DNA of 64,000 nt, from NCBI RefSeq assembly GCF_018446385.1, contig NC_055996.1, forward strand, positions 131,550,532 to 131,614,531. The letters are read 5' to 3'. The notes under the pieces were generated by a model. The model did no database searches. It saw only the letters and a list, made by a program, of their open reading frames with translations, and was not told the origin of the DNA. A program made the position numbers and the translations under genes. Position 1 is the first letter of the stretch; every line of letters begins with the position of its first letter. Below are positions 48,720 through 60,550 of this stretch, piece by piece. Origin of the DNA: Zingiber officinale. Lineage: Eukaryota; Streptophyta; Magnoliopsida; Zingiberales; Zingiberaceae.

Positions 48720-49230
48720 GTGTGTCAGGGAATATGCTAACAGTCGAGCTCATTACCCCTTTGGTTCTACCGCCGGCCTATGAGGAGGTGTCGCGTGTCA
48801 TTCACCGCTAGACAAAGTCTGACAGCCGACATTCCTTGACACTCGCCAGACCTCAGAAACATCCGTTGCAGTATAAAAAGGGAAGCTTTGTCCCTTATGC
48901 AGGCACGCTCACTCGTCATTTCTTACTCGTCTTTACTTTTCATCTTTTCTCTGTACTTCTGAGGAAAAAGTACCTGACTTGAGCGTCGAAGGGCCTGACC
49001 CGGGGACTTTTTCCCTGGTTTCTGGTATCTGGTATCTAACGACTCGTGGGCTCGTCTGAATGTGCGTAGAGTCATAGCGTCATCATCCTTCGTCAGCCGC
49101 CCTTGCGAACTCTTCCTGAGGGTGCCAGATAGATCGGACTCCGCGGTGACTTTCCGTCAACCTCCGGTACATCAAGACTCGCCTTCATCGGACTCAGTTT
49201 TCGGACGGGATCATTGACGATTAAGACTGA
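48720..49230 (+). mobile_element. LTR-like remnant, possibly Gypsy
   Basis: A TATA-like GTATAAAAAGGGAAGC at about 48873-48888, a CT-rich leader, then CTTGAGCGTCGAAGGGCCTGACCCGGGGACTTTTT and TCAACCTCCGGTACATC phrases, in an order I associate with plant Gypsy LTRs. The ends are not defined. The 24- and 69-bp arrays just upstream may once have belonged to the same LTR or element. Confidence 0.45.
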
Positions 49231-50045
49231 GGTATAGATGATGTTGACGGTTGAGACCAAGACATAATAGTTGATTTTGTCATAAATCAAACTTAAATCT
49301 TTGAGATAATATATTAAGCATGTTAGATCAAATCCGAATCTCATCTTGGTTAACTCTAATTCTTTTTGGTCACGTTTGATCGATATTAATTTTGACTGAC
49401 AACTCAATCTCAATCTGACTTTTAACTATATAAGACACGTGGAGGTTATAGAATTCCATCATTTTTAATTTTGACTGTCAACTCAATCTGACTTTTAACT
49501 ATATACGACAAGTGGAGGTAATAGAATTCCATCATATCGAATGTTTATACTTCATTCACAAGTTGAGAGCATAAAGAACAGACCAACTAGCCAAACTATA
49601 TTTTAGTATTTTTCAGTATATTTAATTAGAAACTTTGACTGATTTTTGGTGGCTTTGTTTTTTCTCAATGCTGGCAGAGAGAGAAAAAAAATTCCTTTTT
49701 GAAGAGGGCTTGTGATGCCTATATTTATATGCTTTTTTGTTGGTCTTTTGATGACTGATTGGTATTCTCTTTATAAAAAACTAGACTAATACCAAATTAA
49801 GTTGCTTTTATTTGTGTGTGGTTGATTTCACCGTTAGTTATGAAAAAAAAAAAGGGATCTTGCAGTCTATAGGCATCAGTCTTCATCGAAAATTATGCGT
49901 ATTGACGGTATTAATTCCATCAAGTGGTAATAGAATAGTCTCCAAACCTATCTAGCGATCTCAATGATGCTTGTTCCTCAAGAAATAGCTAGGATCAGAG
50001 AAGATGCTTGGTTGACAGTACATTCCTGCACCTCCACTTGGCTAG
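49231..50045. other. Intergenic, 3' flank of the RLCK gene
   Basis: AT-rich, with a direct repeat of TTTTAACTATATA plus AAGTGGAGGT-type phrases near 49421-49530. No gene. The last few hundred bases are likely the minus-strand 3' UTR of the kinase. Confidence 0.4.
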
Positions 50046-52086
50046 TCATGAACGTGAGCTTCCGATGGTCGATGACGACGAGGTATTGGATTCTTCATCG
50101 GAGTAGTCCAAATCGTCAAAGTCCCAAAGTTCTTCTTTCTCCTCATCCTCACCTGCCAACTTCAACTGATCCTGCACCATCTCTTTGCCTTCGATTATGT
50201 TCAGTACCTGCCATCACCCATTTCATCCTGCTCAGTATCACTGTTTGAATGTTTGATCCGAAGAAAAGCAGAGTGAACGCAGTTGAGATTTATGAGTGAC
50301 CCGTGACACATGAATAGTCATGGATTTGGAAAAGTATCTTTTTTCTTGTCGTTGTTAATTCTTGTGGATATTGAAGCAGATCTGGCAATTAACATAGCAA
50401 CTAGGGTGGTCACTCCAAACTATGCATGATCAGTGTTTAAATATAGTTTTTGATGAACAGAATATGACAATCTGCTGTTCATAATTTGATCATCATTGGT
50501 TAGGAGCTAAGGCAAGAAAGCAATCTGTTACCAAACGATTACAGTTCCTTGAATTAGATATTTTGATTAACAAATGCAACTTGGGGGTCACAAAGAATAG
50601 CCAGGTAAGAACAACTAAGAAAATATCACAAGATTCAGCATCCACTTGTTTCCTTTTTAACATTTTGTCCAAACTCTAGTTGTTCAACTACCTTTCAGAT
50701 CTACTAGTTTCTTGTTCATAGCTATTGGACTAACCTCGGTCATCGAAGGACGAGATGTTGGTGCCGGTATGATGCAGAGGGATGCTGCGAAAGCGAGCTT
50801 GTGTAGCTGCTCGCAGTCGTAATGATCTCCTAATCTTGAATCCACCAGCATTCTTATTGTGCCATCTCTTAGATAAGGCTTTGCCTGCAGTTAAGTTAGT
50901 TAAGAATTGATCCAAGTTCAGGAATTGAAGGCCCTGTGCATTGAGCAGGCACTTACCCAACTGACCAAGCTCATGTGAGATCCGTCGACCGGATTCCTTG
51001 CCGATATAATCTCCAAGAGGAAGACACCAAATGCAAAGACATCAGTCTTCTCATGCACTATCCCATGCATGAAATACTCCGGCGCCAAGCACCTAATCAC
51101 ACAAAAACTTCATTAATTCTTTTACATCGATCTCAAGCTACTCTTCCTGTAAGCTGATGACTGAAGTTTAAGTTTGTGTAAATACCCAAATGTGCCTTCT
51201 ATGGGTTTCACGGTGCGATGAATCCACTCCGATGGAAGCCATTTCGCGAGCCCGAAATCGGATATCTGTGATCGACAAGTAGTTAAATAGAGTTGAAATT
51301 CAGAACAGAAACTTAAAGTTTGAAGAACTGAGAGAGCTAGCTACTTGGGGCTGAAAATTATGAGTGAGGAGTATATTGGTGGCCTTGATGTCTCTATGGA
51401 TGATCCTTCTCTGGCACCCTTTGTGCAGGTAATGCAGTCCCCTTGCAGTTCCTAGAGCAATGTCATACCTCAGCTTCCACTCCATGGGAGGTCTGCTCTC
51501 ATCTGCATTAATGATTAAACCCTTCGATCAATGTTCAAGTCGATCAAACAGACTCTTTTGAGCTCTGAAGCGTTGAAGAAATGTTCAGTACCGTGGAGGT
51601 TGGAGGAGACGGAGCCATTGGAGGCGAACTCGAAGATCAAGTGGAAGCCGCGCTCGATGCAGCAACCGATGAGGGGGGAGACGTTGGCATGGCGGACATG
51701 GCCGACGGTGCCCAGCTCTGTTAGGAAGTCCTTCTCTTTCTGCTCGTCCGACGAAGCTCTGGCCATCGTCTTCACCGCGATCGCATGTCCGTCCTCCAGC
51801 ACTCCCCTGTACACCTCCGCGTGGCCTCCTCTCCCCACCAGATTGTCTGCTAAATCACCCCGAGAAACGGGTCCGTCGTAGGTCCGGATGAAGCATTTGA
51901 GATAGGAACGACAAAGCACGAACCTTGGTTAAAGCCATTGGTGGCTCTGTGGACCTCCTCGTAGGAGAAGCATCTCCAAGCTGGCGCTTTCAGTGCTTGG
52001 GCATCAAACAGAGGCGGCTCTGCGGCCTCTCCTTTCCTTCTCCGCCTGCCGAATTTAAATAGCAGAAGCATGCTTTTGAGACGCAT
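50046..52086 (-). CDS. Receptor-like cytoplasmic kinase, RLCK-VI type
   Basis: Seven exons, 52086-51924, 51849-51592, 51502-51345, 51265-51186, 51092-50957, 50884-50735 and 50207-50046, give 1107 nt (368 aa) with matching phase. No signal peptide or transmembrane segment. Kinase features: glycine loop [12 protein letters not shown]-binding Lys81 in AVK, catalytic HRD with Asp178, DFG with Asp196, and [23 protein letters not shown]. The subfamily-typical [13 protein letters not shown] start, [14 protein letters not shown] and [11 protein letters not shown] point to RLCK-VI, whose class A members bind and are activated by ROP GTPases. The usual FGYLAPEY reads FGCLAPEY here. Exon 7 encodes a strongly acidic, Ser-rich tail. 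If the last intron is kept, the frame continues only about 16 residues to a stop. Function in this species is inferred from the family. Confidence 0.92.
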
Positions 52087-53759
52087 TAATTCCTAGAGCA
52101 AGCTAAGAGCTCCTGAAGCAGTAGAAGAAGAACAGGAAGACGAAGCAAGTGTTCCTCAATGGGAACTAAACCAGTCCACCATGGCCGTGCATAGCTTTGC
52201 TTTACGAGGGACGTACGCTACAGAGCATCATTAATGAGGAAGGTGGGAGCTTTTAAAGGGGAATCCGAGCTGCCATGGTTGCTTTCTTGAATCACGGAGT
52301 CACCTCCATCCATGGCTGCTTCGGCCTTGAGGAAAACTACAAATTACTCGTGCCTTGATGGAGGAAGCTGGATCTTGGATGTGGCGGCAGCCTTTTGCTC
52401 GCTTCCTTTGAAGATTATAGCTAGGAATAGGTGATTAGGAATGGCCACCCTGTCCATGAGATTTTAAAGATTAAAAATAATAATAATAATCATCATCATC
52501 ATAAAATTATCTAAGCATTTTGGCTCTTTTAATTACTTTTAAAATATAAAAAAAATATTTTTAAAAAAGGTTAAAATGAGAGTAATTGGTGGTCGCAAGT
52601 GCGAATGGGTCCTGCAAGACTGTTGATGCTTGAATTGTCATTGTTTGGAGCAGCAGTGAATAAGTTGTTGGACGAATGATGTGCCCACAGCAGTTTGTTT
52701 AACGTTGAACAGTTAAAGAGATCGGTTTGGTATCGATTCTTTTGTGCAGGAGAAACGATTCCTCAATAATTAGGTACAGTAGGTGTGTGTATGATCCTGA
52801 AGTTTCTGTCATGCAGATGTCTGATCGAACACGGTTCTGTGTCTCTGTCTTATCTCCTGGCAGGGTTTGACCGTGAGAATTGAGTAGGATCCGTTTGAGA
52901 TGAGAGGATGGACTGAATAATAAGCTCCTTTTCGAAGAAAAAGAAAAAAAAAAAAAAAGTTAAATCACATAAGATGATAATTTTTTCATTAATTATCAAA
53001 ATAAATAAAAAAAATATGTATGACAGACGATTTAAAATATTAATATCTCATAGTTACGTATCTCATTTGGTAACAAATAAATTTAAAAATATATCGTAAT
53101 TAAGGATCGAACCGTGGATAACGCAAAAATTCCTATGAAGGCCTATAATGTTAGTTGTCGGGTATGCAATAACTATGATGAAAAAGATTGAAAAGTAGTT
53201 AGAATGGAAATTAAGGAGTTGGAAGGAAGATGTTCAGACTGTCAAAAAATGAGTCATCGATGAATTGTTTACGGCATTGATTGAGTCATTGAGCGCCAAG
53301 GGGGTTGATCGTCGTGAGAACCGGCAATGCGGGAAAGAGAGATAGAGAATGCGAGGATTAGAATGAAGGCCAACGGATGTCCTAACTCAACCACTTCGAC
53401 GCTCCAATTAAATTTCCAACAAGAAAAAATGGAGAAGAAGAATAGTATAGAAGAGATGAGTATATTTTTGAACGCATACTTGTGTTCGCATGAGCGAACT
53501 CCTTTTATATCACAACTATATGATATCTCTCTCTTCTAAGTATTAATTGATGATGAGACATTTGACATATTTCCGTAAAAATATATCACATCATATCTAG
53601 GGTCAAGTCACTCACATTTTGTATTATGCAAGACCATGTTGTGCAAGTTATTGCACGTCAGGTGCACCATACTATTATTGGCCGGTGGGAACGGACGATT
53701 TGAGTATATTAGGTTACAAGGTGTCAAACTAACAAATCGAATCAGATAAATTTGAATGT
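52087..53759. other. RLCK promoter region and intergenic DNA
   Basis: About 52087-52440 is probably the leader and promoter of the kinase. Beyond it the sequence is AT-rich with short simple repeats (AATAAT, CATCAT near 52480-52500). The open frame at 53327-53539 has no recognisable domain and is not called. Confidence 0.4.
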
Positions 53760-54000
53760 TGAGTCAGTAAGAGCTAATACAGAGTAGTGTGTCAGGTCAG
53801 TGAAGTTGAGCATCCAATCGATAGGATCAATTGGAGATGAGCATCGAGTCATCTCATTGGAGCTAAGTGTCCAGTCGGTAGGGCAAACTAGAGATGAGTA
53901 AAGAGTCATCTTGGTAGAGTTAGTATCCAATCAATAGGACCGACTGGAGATGAGCAGAGAGTCATCTTGGTGGAGTTGAGTGTCTAACGTCAGATAGGAT
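53760..54000. repeat. 57-bp minisatellite, block 1
   Basis: GAGATGAG recurs at 53834, 53891 and 53947, each followed by a GAGTCATCT-type core and GTTGAGTGTCCA-type sequence. The unit length is 56-57 bp, and the copies are diverged. Confidence 0.7.
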
Positions 54001-54510
54001 AGCGATTATCCTGCAAACTGACGAGAAAACGGAATTGAAGAGAAGATGAGAATAGAAAACACTATAAATAAAGAGAAAAACATCGTTATCTAGGTTTTAC
54101 CAAAAAAAAAAACTTTATTCAAAATAATGAATCCTCGAACCGATAAACATATGTTTATATAGACTCTCTTATCCTAAGACTCAAAAAAATAAAAAGAAAA
54201 TCCTAATATATCACCTAAATTCCTATCTTGTAAAGAAAGAAAAAAAAATCGGTTAAAAAGAGAAAATTTCTTAACATAAATCCTAACAAAAATAAATTAA
54301 TAAAACATTACGCTGATATTGATAAATTCTAACTCATAAGTACCAAAAATACCCTAAATATCATAAAATAAAAATTACTAAAAATAGTAAAAAGATATTC
54401 AAAGACTGAAAATGCCTAAATGGTGTTTTTTGGGCTCAAAATTTGTTGGTTATAGGTTCTTCAATAAAAAATGTAGATTTTTAAATTTTACATGCGTGAA
54501 CGTTGATAAA
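54001..54510. other. AT-rich segment separating two minisatellite blocks
   Basis: About 0.5 kb of unrelated AT-rich sequence between the two blocks of the 57-bp repeat. It could be an insertion, but I see no clear inverted ends or target duplication. Confidence 0.35.
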
Positions 54511-54690
54511 ATCTAAGTCCCAGTCAGTAGGGCCGACTTAAGATAAGTAGAGAGTGGAGTTGAGCATCCAAACAGTAGGACTGACTAGAGATGTGCAGGG
54601 AGTCATTTCAGTAGAGTTGAGCATCCAATCGATATGATCGACTAGAGATGAGCAGGGAGTCATCTCGGTTTATCCCAATCGAATGGTCAA
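54511..54690. repeat. 57-bp minisatellite, block 2
   Basis: The same unit as at 53760-54000: GAGATG begins at 54588 and 54645 (57 bp apart), followed by GCAGGGAGTCATTTCAGTAG-type sequence. Confidence 0.7.
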
Positions 54691-54779
54691 CCCTCTCGTC
54701 TTAGATATCCCAAACGAAGGTGGTCTGGTTTGCCCATTTGAACTTTAATCTTCATCTCAACAGAAATATTAACTTACTT

Positions 54780-54959
54780 GGTAGAGGGCAGATCCTCTGG
54801 ATCGCTTTTTGCGGTCCAGGGGATGGTCCCTAAGTATTCATTGGTGGAATACATGACTCCCACTTATAAAATAGGTGGGGATTATTTATCTCCATCAATA
54901 CATATCTAGGGACCATCCTCTGGACCACAAAAAACGATCCAAAGGATCTGAGCTCTACC
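54780..54959. mobile_element. Palindromic MITE, about 180 bp
   Basis: The first and last roughly 53 bp are inverted copies with about six mismatches: the left arm begins GGTAGAGGGCAGATCC and contains GGTCCAGGGGATGGTCCC, and the right arm is its complement ending CTCTACC. A non-coding spacer of about 70 bp separates the arms. No confident target duplication could be read, so the superfamily is open. Confidence 0.75.
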
Positions 54960-55299
54960 ATATCAAAAGATATAAAGAAGTGGGAAATAATGTTGAGTCT
55001 CAATAACTGCATTATTAGTGTCTATCCAAGTAATACGCGTCTTCGATCCAATTAATCTTCAAGGTGAATGGTATGGTCTTGTAAATCAGTTACTAGGTGA
55101 GTTCTAGCTTAACACCCAATGTCACCAGTTTAAACTCCATAAAAATTACTCAACGTGAGATTTGAACCCTAGTTGTAAGAAAATCATCCTTACCTTCTAC
55201 CACCACCCTATGCCATGTGGGACAACTTAATTTATTTATTTTTGATAATCCAGATATATAGCTATAACTTATTTTTTAAAACTATAAATATCTTTAAAC
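54960..55299. other. Intergenic, no supported gene
   Basis: Unremarkable sequence with a phrase GTGAGATTTGAACCCTAG near 55159 that resembles the tail of common plant repeats. No gene. Confidence 0.35.
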
Positions 55300-55930
55300 C
55301 AACTAATTATAAATATGATCTTTCTAGTCCTACAGAAAGTTTACACCACCCAACAGAATAAATCCGAAAGTACAAACGACTCATTGCTCCATGCCCAACA
55401 TTCTAGGATTGTTTTCTCACTGGAAGAAATTAATCCACAGTGTGTCGTAGTTAGAAATTGACTTGTGGATGCCTGTGCTTGATTAACTATAGAAGTACTT
55501 TAATTACTATTGAACCATAGCCGAGGAAATTTTGTTTAGTAATTCAGGTATCTAACTCTTTGAACCGATTAATCTTGGAGATGATCAGTCCAACCCTACA
55601 GAAGTTCCTTACTGACCACTAGGATAAATCGAAAAGCGCTCATACAAATACAACAAAATGACTAACATTTTAGACCCGCTTTTTATTGGAGAAAAAATAT
55701 CCTATATCCATTAGAGGGTCTAACCAAGTATCCAGCTATTCAAACCAATTAATTCTGGGATTACTGATCCAGTCTTATGAAAATTTCCCGCAGACCACTA
55801 AGTAAATTAGGAAGCACTTATAAAGACACATCCAGATGGATAATATTTTTAAATTCGCTTCTTACTGGAAGAAAAAAATCATCTATAATACATCGTAATT
55901 GAGACTCAAATTTTAAATCCCTTAATATTT
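55300..55930. repeat. Cluster of three diverged direct repeats
   Basis: Three segments share an ordered set of phrases: a CTACAGAAGTTcc-like start (about 55333, 55599, 55779), a GACCACTA/ACAGAATAAAT part, then a CTTTTTATTGGAGAAAA or CTTCTTACTGGAAGAAA part. Strongly diverged copies of one unit, about 180-270 bp apart. Confidence 0.5.
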
Positions 55931-56452
55931 ATTAGAAAGTCTAACCATTACACTATAGACAACTTAATTTGTTTTTTTAACATGTGAGAGATCTGTTATT
56001 AGCCATTTAAGATTGCAATGAATTTAATCATTTAGACATTATGCATTGTTATTTTATATAAATCAAACTTATAATGTCAACAACTTAAGTTATTGGAACT
56101 TCAAAGATAAGCCTAAATTATCGATAGTTATGATTATTTTTAATTTCTATTTAAAATTTATCTTCGATATTTTTGTCCTTTCCTTTTTTTTTCTTTTTGT
56201 GTTATTTTTATATATTTAATGCTAAAATATTTTAGGCAACAAACATAGTCAACGAGATCTCTCCTCACCGTCGAATGTACCACGTCATCCAAACTTTTTG
56301 GAATAAAATTGGCACCAATTCCAAATTTAGCACACTTTTTCACCTATAAATATCGCATTTGAGTGTTCATCGACATCAAACGCCTTCCTTTTTCTTTTTA
56401 ATATATAAAAAGAATAAAACAGTTGAATAAATTCCCAGAGCATTAATCAGAC
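55931..56452 (+). other. Upstream region of the FLA gene
   Basis: AT-rich intergenic DNA leading into the FLA promoter. CCTATAAATATCG at about 56342-56354 is a good TATA box about 100 bp upstream of the ATG. No separate gene is supported. Confidence 0.55.
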
Positions 56453-57355
56453 ATGGCCTCCAACGCCGGCGTCCTGGCCTTGCTTCTCCTCTCCGCCGCC
56501 GCCGTCGGTGCGCTTGCCTTCGACGTGAACGAGATCCTCTCACCGGAGCCCGACTTCTCCACCTTCACCAAGTACCTCACCGACACCAAGGTGGCCGACG
56601 ACATCAACAGCCGCAAGACCATCACCGTCCTCGTGCTCGACAACACCGCCGTCGCGCCGCTCGCCGGCCTCTCTGCCGCCCAGCTCAAGGACGTCCTCTC
56701 CGTCCACGTCCTCCTCGACTACTACGACCCCGACACCCTCGACCGCGACTTCAAGAACAAGACCGCGCTCATGACCACCCTCTTCCAGACCACCGGCCGC
56801 GCCGCCGACAACAACGGCTTCCTGAACTACGCCGAGAAGGCCGACCAAAGCATGTTCTTCGGCTCCGCCGCCGCCGGAGCCCCCCAGGACTCTGAGCTCA
56901 TGAAGGTCATCGGCGCGCGGCCGTATGATCTGTCGGTCATCCAGATCAGCAAGGCCATCATTCCGCCTGGCATCGCCGGCGGAAGCACCGCCACACCCGC
57001 CGGTGGAAGCGCCACCACCTCCCCGGCCACAGCGTCTCCCAAGTCCCCCGGCGACAAGACCACCTCCCCAGCCGTAGAGGCTCCCAAGGACGGCGCTAGC
57101 AATGCCACCTCTGCTTCTCCCAAGTCCGACCCTCCGGCAGGAAGCGCCTCCTCGCCCGCCAAGGAACCAGTTTCAGATGCCAGCTCTCCCTCAGAAGATA
57201 CTCCAGACGACGGCACTGCCTCGGGTCCCGCTTCCAGCGACTCTGCAGTGGCGCCGGGCCCTGCCAGCGGGAAGAAAGCCAGCTCGGCGGAGAGGACGGT
57301 GGCTGGGGCCGCTATTGGGCTCTCCATGGGCATGGCCCTTGTTTGTGGGCTTTAA
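56453..57355 (+). CDS. FLA: Fasciclin-like arabinogalactan protein (single FAS1 domain)
   Basis: A single-exon gene of 300 aa. Residues 1-22 are a signal peptide ending at ALA. One FAS1 domain spans about 23-170, with the H1 block TITVLVLDNTAV and the H2-type block VLSVHVLLDYYD, plus an N-glycosylation site NKT at 102. Residues about 175-270 form an arabinogalactan region rich in Ala-Pro, Ser-Pro and Thr-Pro. The C-terminus (AGAAIGLSMGMALVCGL) is a GPI-anchor signal. FLAs sit on the outer plasma membrane and in the wall and influence adhesion and wall properties. The FAS1 sequence most resembles FLA3/FLA14-type members, an impression from memory. The coding sequence is very GC-rich. A TATA box lies about 100 bp upstream. 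A young Copia element starts 247 bp after the stop. Confidence 0.95.
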   Translation: MASNAGVLALLLLSAAAVGALAFDVNEILSPEPDFSTFTKYLTDTKVADDINSRKTITVLVLDNTAVAPLAGLSAAQLKDVLSVHVLLDYYDPDTLDRDFKNKTALMTTLFQTTGRAADNNGFLNYAEKADQSMFFGSAAAGAPQDSELMKVIGARPYDLSVIQISKAIIPPGIAGGSTATPAGGSATTSPATASPKSPGDKTTSPAVEAPKDGASNATSASPKSDPPAGSASSPAKEPVSDASSPSEDTPDDGTASGPASSDSAVAPGPASGKKASSAERTVAGAAIGLSMGMALVCGL

Positions 57356-57601
57356 AATTAAGGCCAGGCCCAAGTGAAGAAAGAGAAAGGAAGCCTCCCA
57401 CTGATTGATTGATTGATTGATTGATTAATTGCATGCGTTTGTAACCAGCTATTTGAAGGCGTTTTTCTTATATCCATTTGGCATTTATTAAAAATTTTAA
57501 AAATTGTAATCTTTTCTTTCCTTCCCGGTACCCTTGATTGGGGAGAAAGGTTATTTATTGATTAATTTGAAAGTAATGCTATTTTTCTTAAGCACAAAAA
57601 C
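57356..57601 (+). other. FLA 3' region
   Basis: Probable 3' UTR with a (GATT)n microsatellite at 57403-57426. It ends at the target duplication AAAAC of the Copia element. Confidence 0.5.
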
Positions 57602-57938
57602 TGTTGGAAACAGAAATTATGGGAGAAGAAAAAAAAATTATAGAAAGAAAAAATATGGAAGAGGAGAAATAACTCTATGTGGAAAAGGAGTAGAAGAAAA
57701 TAAAAAACTCAACTTATTTCATTCAGTGAAAAGAAGTACATATTTATATGCTTATTGGATAAGTACTAATATGAGATAATCATGACATTTTTTATTTTAT
57801 TTTTTAAATTCTATCTCCACGAACTATTATCAATTCATTAAGTTCTATCTCTATCCTATCTCTAGTCAAAACTTGCCACCTCACCATTCTATCTCCATAA
57901 AATTTATCAACATCTAAAATCAAGTTTAATTTTCAACA
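57602..57938 (-). repeat. 3' LTR of the Copia element
   Basis: TGTTGGAAACAG...TTTTCAACA on the plus strand, 337 bp, matching the LTR at 62012-62354. Confidence 0.95.
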
Positions 57939-57950
57939 CCCCCTCTTAAA
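57939..57950 (-). other. Polypurine tract of the Copia element
   Basis: Read on the minus strand, TTTAAGAGGGGG lies directly against the 3' LTR, the usual place of the plus-strand primer. Confidence 0.8.
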
Positions 57951-57959
57951 CTTGATTTT

Positions 57960-59340
57960 GTAACTCCAAGCAAATATCGCATCTTGATGTAGTCTTCAAA
58001 TTTGAGTGCTTGGTAAAAATATCAGCAACTTGATCTTGAGACTTTATGTATTCCACTTGCACCTCTTTTCTTGTAATACATTCTCTGATATAGTGAAACC
58101 GTGTATCAATGTGCTTGCTTCTATCATGGAAGACTGGATTTTTTGCTAGTGTTATTGTAGACTTGTTATTAACTCGTATCTTGGTTGCCTCTTCTTGTGG
58201 TAAACTTAACTCATTCAATAAATTTCTGAGCCAAACAGCATGACAAACACATGAAGTCGCAGCCACATACTCTGCTTCACAAGTAGAAAGTGTGACAATA
58301 GGCTGTTTTTTCGACATCCAAGTGAAAGCTGTATCTCCCATAAAGAACACAAATCCTGTAGTGCTCTTTCTATCATCTATATCTCCACCCCAATCACTGT
58401 CACTATATCCTTCAAGTTTGAAGTGGTTAGATGTTGAATAAAGTAATCCAAAATCTATCGTACCTTTGATATAGCGCAAAATTCTCTTAGCAATCTTAAG
58501 GTGGGTAGTAGTTGGATCTTCCATGTAGCGACTAACAAGTCCAACAGCATAAAGAATATCAGGCCTTGTGCACGTCAAGTATCGTAAACTTCCAACCAAA
58601 CTCTTAAAAAATATTGGATCAACTTTTTCTTCTTCATCATGCTTTGATAGCTTGACTCCACATTCTACTGGGGTATTTATAGACTTACTATTATCCATCC
58701 TGAACTTCTTTAATATCTCTCTTGCATAACCTGCTTGTGAGATGAAGCTTCCATCTTCCCTTTGGTTCACTTCAATGCCCAAATAGTATGCCATGAGCCC
58801 AATATCAGTCATTTCAAACTCTTTAGTCATCACTTCTTTAAATTCTCCAAACATACTTGGATTGCTTCCTGTGAAGATCAAGTCATCGACATATAGGCAT
58901 ACAATTAAAACATCTTTATCCTTACTCTGAATGTATAATGCATGTTCATAAGGACATTTGATGAAGCCTTTCTCTTGCAGGTGCTTGTCTATTCGGCTAT
59001 TCCATGCCCTTGGTGTTTGCTTCAGCCCGTAGAGAGTCTTCTTCAATTTTAGAACTCTGTCTACTTGTCCTTTAACTTCATAATCTGATGGTTGCTGAAT
59101 ATAGACTTCTTCTTCAAGAACTCCATTTAAAAAAGCAGATTTTACATCCATTTGATGTATTTTCCACTTATTTTGAGCTGCTAAAGCAATGATTAGTTTG
59201 ATAGTTTCTAATCGAGCAACGGGAGTGAATACCTCATCATAATCAATGCCAGATCTTTGACTGTAGCCTTTTGCCACCAATCTTGCTTTATATCTTTCAA
59301 CTTCTCCTTTGGCATTCTTCTTTATTTTGTACACCCACTT
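57960..59340 (-). pseudogene. Copia reverse transcriptase and RNase H region
   Basis: Minus strand. RT blocks include MDVKSAFLNGVLEEEVYIQQP-type and YVDDLIFTGS sequence (the catalytic YVDD). RNase H blocks include SDSDWGGDIDDRKSTTG and STCEAEYVAATSC. Part of the element above. Confidence 0.9.
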
Positions 59341-59899
59341 CACACCAATCGCCTTATGTCCTTTAGGAAATGTCGTTAACTCTCATGTGTCATTCTTCTC
59401 TATCGCCTTGATTTCTTCATCCATTGCATCTTTCCACCTTTTGCTTTTTTATAGCTTCTTGTAAATCTATAGGCTCGCAATCCGCAAAGAGACAAAATAG
59501 AGTAAGATTATCTTGATTTTCAGTTACCTCATAAATTTCCCGTAAGCTTCTAAAGCGTGGTACTCTTTCACTTGAAGTTGATGCAGATAAATTCTCTTGA
59601 GTACTTGATGTTGGTGTTACTAGTGGAGTAGTAGGCTCCTCTCTTGTTTGCTCTACCCTTGGTTGCTCCACCCTTAGTTGTTCCACATCTTCTTCTTCAA
59701 AGCACGGGAAAAAGTTGTAATCTTCATTTCGAGATTCCCAATTCCATTCTTCTTCTTCATTAAATATGACATCTCGGCTGATGATTGTCTTTCCAGTATC
59801 TGGATTGTATAACTTATACCCTTTTGAGTTAGTATCATAACCAATAAAAATAAACTTCTTACTTTTATCATCCAATTTGCTTCTTGATTGATCAGGCAC

Positions 59900-60550
59900 A
59901 TGAACGTGAGCTATACTTCCAAAAACTTTTAGATGAGAAATCCCAGGCTTCCTTCCGCTCCATGCTTCTTGTGGTGTCTTGCCCCACACACTCCTTGTTG
60001 GTGATCGGTTGGATAAGTATACTGCACATGCAACCGCTTCTGCCCAAAGTTCTTTTGGTAGCCGCTTGCTTTTGAGAATGCTCCTTGCCATGTCAAGGAT
60101 GGTTCGATTCTTTCTTTCCGCCACTCCATTTTGTTGAGGGGATCTTGGAACTGTCAAGGGTCGTCGTATTCCGTTGGCTTCACAAAATTCTTGAAACTCC
60201 TTTGAGGTAAATTCTCCTCCTCGATCAGAACGCATAGCTTTGACCTCGAGACCGCTCTCCTTTTCTATGGTAGCTTTAAATTTCTTGAATATGCCGAAGA
60301 CCTCCGATTTTTGCTTTAAGAAGTATACCCAAGTTTTCCGAGAAAAATCATCTATGAAAAGAATGAAATAATTACTCTTACCAAGTGAACTTGACTTTAT
60401 CGGACCGCAAACATCTGTATGTATAAGTTCAAGAGGCTTTTGAGCTCTTGAACTTGACTCCTTTGGAAAACCTCTTCTAAATTGCTTCCCACGTAGACAT
60501 GCTTCACATACTTGATCAGGATGTTTGATGTAAGGTAGTCCTCTCACCAT
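59900..60550 (-). pseudogene. Copia integrase region
   Basis: Minus strand. The integrase core has HTDVCGPIK, FIDDFSRKTWVYFLK, RSDRGGEFTSKEF and SPQQNGVAERKNRT, the usual D-D-E surroundings in Copia elements. Part of the element above. Confidence 0.9.
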
